Assembly: GCA_035512775.1 (NCBI GenBank)
Contig: DATKDI010000057.1
Location: forward strand, 1 to 64,000
DNA from: JAJNBA01 sp035512775
Lineage (GTDB): Bacteria > Actinomycetota > UBA4738 > HRBIN12
Reading direction: 5' to 3'
DNA: 64,000 nt
Position numbers and translations under genes: made by a program. The notes under the pieces are model-generated. The model was not told the DNA's origin. It saw only the letters and a program-made list of their open reading frames with translations, and ran no database searches. Of the stretch, positions 63,668 through 64,000 are shown piece by piece (position 1 is the stretch's first letter; every line of letters begins with the position of its first letter).

Positions 63668-64000
63668 CTACGCGATGTCCGGGCACTTCCCGGTGCCGCC
63701 ATCGCCGCCACCCTCGCCGGGGCGCACCAGGGAAAACGTCGAGTCGACGACGATCGCCACCTGGGCGCCGCGCAGATCCTCGGACGCGACGAGTGCGAGG
63801 CCGGGGAAATAGGCGGCGACGACCTGCGCCTCCGCGCTCGCCTCGGGGCGGAACAGGATGGCCGGTTCGCCGACGTCGATGGATGTCTCCGACGTCGACC
63901 AGATGCCCGGCGTGATGTCGAAGCCGGCGTCCGAGAGCACGCTCTCGACGGCGGAGGCCGTGCCCTCCGAGTCCGCGTCGACCACGGCAACCCTCGTGTT
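63668..64000 (-). CDS. LytR-CpsA-Psr C-terminal domain protein (partial)
   Basis: The last 110 residues of a minus-strand gene whose start lies beyond the window. The visible fold TRVAVVDADSEGTASAVESVLSDAGFDITPGI, then AILFRPEASAEAQVVAAYFPGLALVASEDLRGAQVAIVVDSTFSLV, matches the LytR_C domain found after LCP phosphotransferase domains that attach glycopolymers to the wall. It ends in a Gly-rich tail. Its closeness to three glycosyltransferases fits a surface polymer cluster. The catalytic LCP domain cannot be seen here. Confidence 0.72.
   Translation of the reverse strand, partial: NTRVAVVDADSEGTASAVESVLSDAGFDITPGIWSTSETSIDVGEPAILFRPEASAEAQVVAAYFPGLALVASEDLRGAQVAIVVDSTFSLVRPGEGGGDGGTGKCPDIA

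Overview
The window is a GC-rich, gene-dense chromosomal segment that looks actinobacterial (Actinomycetota, probably an uncultured or deep-branching lineage rather than Streptomyces or Mycobacterium). The reasons are the short GuaB3-type IMP dehydrogenase beside guaA, an AccA/AccD/AccE acyl-CoA carboxylase with birA and a PH-domain neighbour, the order sucC-sucD-membrane protein-purN-purH, an F420H2:NADP oxidoreductase, a class-E-like sortase, frequent GTG starts and many probable leaderless transcripts. No rRNA, tRNA, insertion sequence, phage gene or CRISPR array was seen. No gap above about 300 bases lacks a plausible gene.

Layout: 1-3.9 kb amino-acid dehydrogenase end, acetyltransferase, AP-superfamily hydrolase with APS kinase, DinB-like protein. 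4-6.8 kb guaB3-guaA. 6.8-11.3 kb Ser/Thr kinase, sortase and PcrA helicase. 11.3-13.4 kb flavin-type oxidase and a dimethylformamidase-like protein with a 54-residue membrane protein. 13.4-17.1 kb mutase B12 subunit, sucCD and a DUF6350-like membrane protein. 17-19.3 kb three minus-strand membrane or zinc-ribbon proteins with short repeats. 19.3-23.3 kb purN-purH and folD-metF. 23.3-32 kb a TCA block (citrate synthase, two isocitrate-dehydrogenase-like genes, mdh, sdhCDAB). 32-44 kb O-methyltransferase, mutase catalytic subunit, Fno, biotin carboxylase, birA, PH/SHOCT protein, M23 peptidase, 3-hydroxyacyl-CoA dehydrogenase, AccE and AccD. 44-51.6 kb regulators, a PD-(D/E)XK nuclease, crotonyl-CoA carboxylase/reductase with epimerase and XRE regulator, FtsH-like protease and thiolase. 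51.6-54.5 kb a 975-residue coiled-coil membrane protein with a degenerate histidine-kinase end. 54.7-58.8 kb lipoprotein, thioesterase, aconitase. 59-64 kb degenerate receiver-GGDEF protein, three glycosyltransferases and the end of a LytR-CpsA-Psr-like protein.

Functionally, the segment holds most of the TCA cycle plus a thiolase, 3-hydroxyacyl-CoA dehydrogenase, crotonyl-CoA carboxylase/reductase, epimerase, mutase (two separate subunits) and an acyl-CoA carboxylase. Together these could carry C3/C4 acyl-CoA units through methylmalonyl- or ethylmalonyl-CoA to succinyl-CoA. De novo purine and one-carbon genes form a second theme. Cell-envelope genes dominate the right end.

The most striking window-wide signal is a TAnnnT hexamer placed 6-9 nt before about two dozen start codons, which predicts widespread leaderless mRNA. 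The most novel single gene is the coiled-coil pseudo-histidine kinase at 51610-54537, preceded by a candidate sigma-28/WhiG-type promoter.
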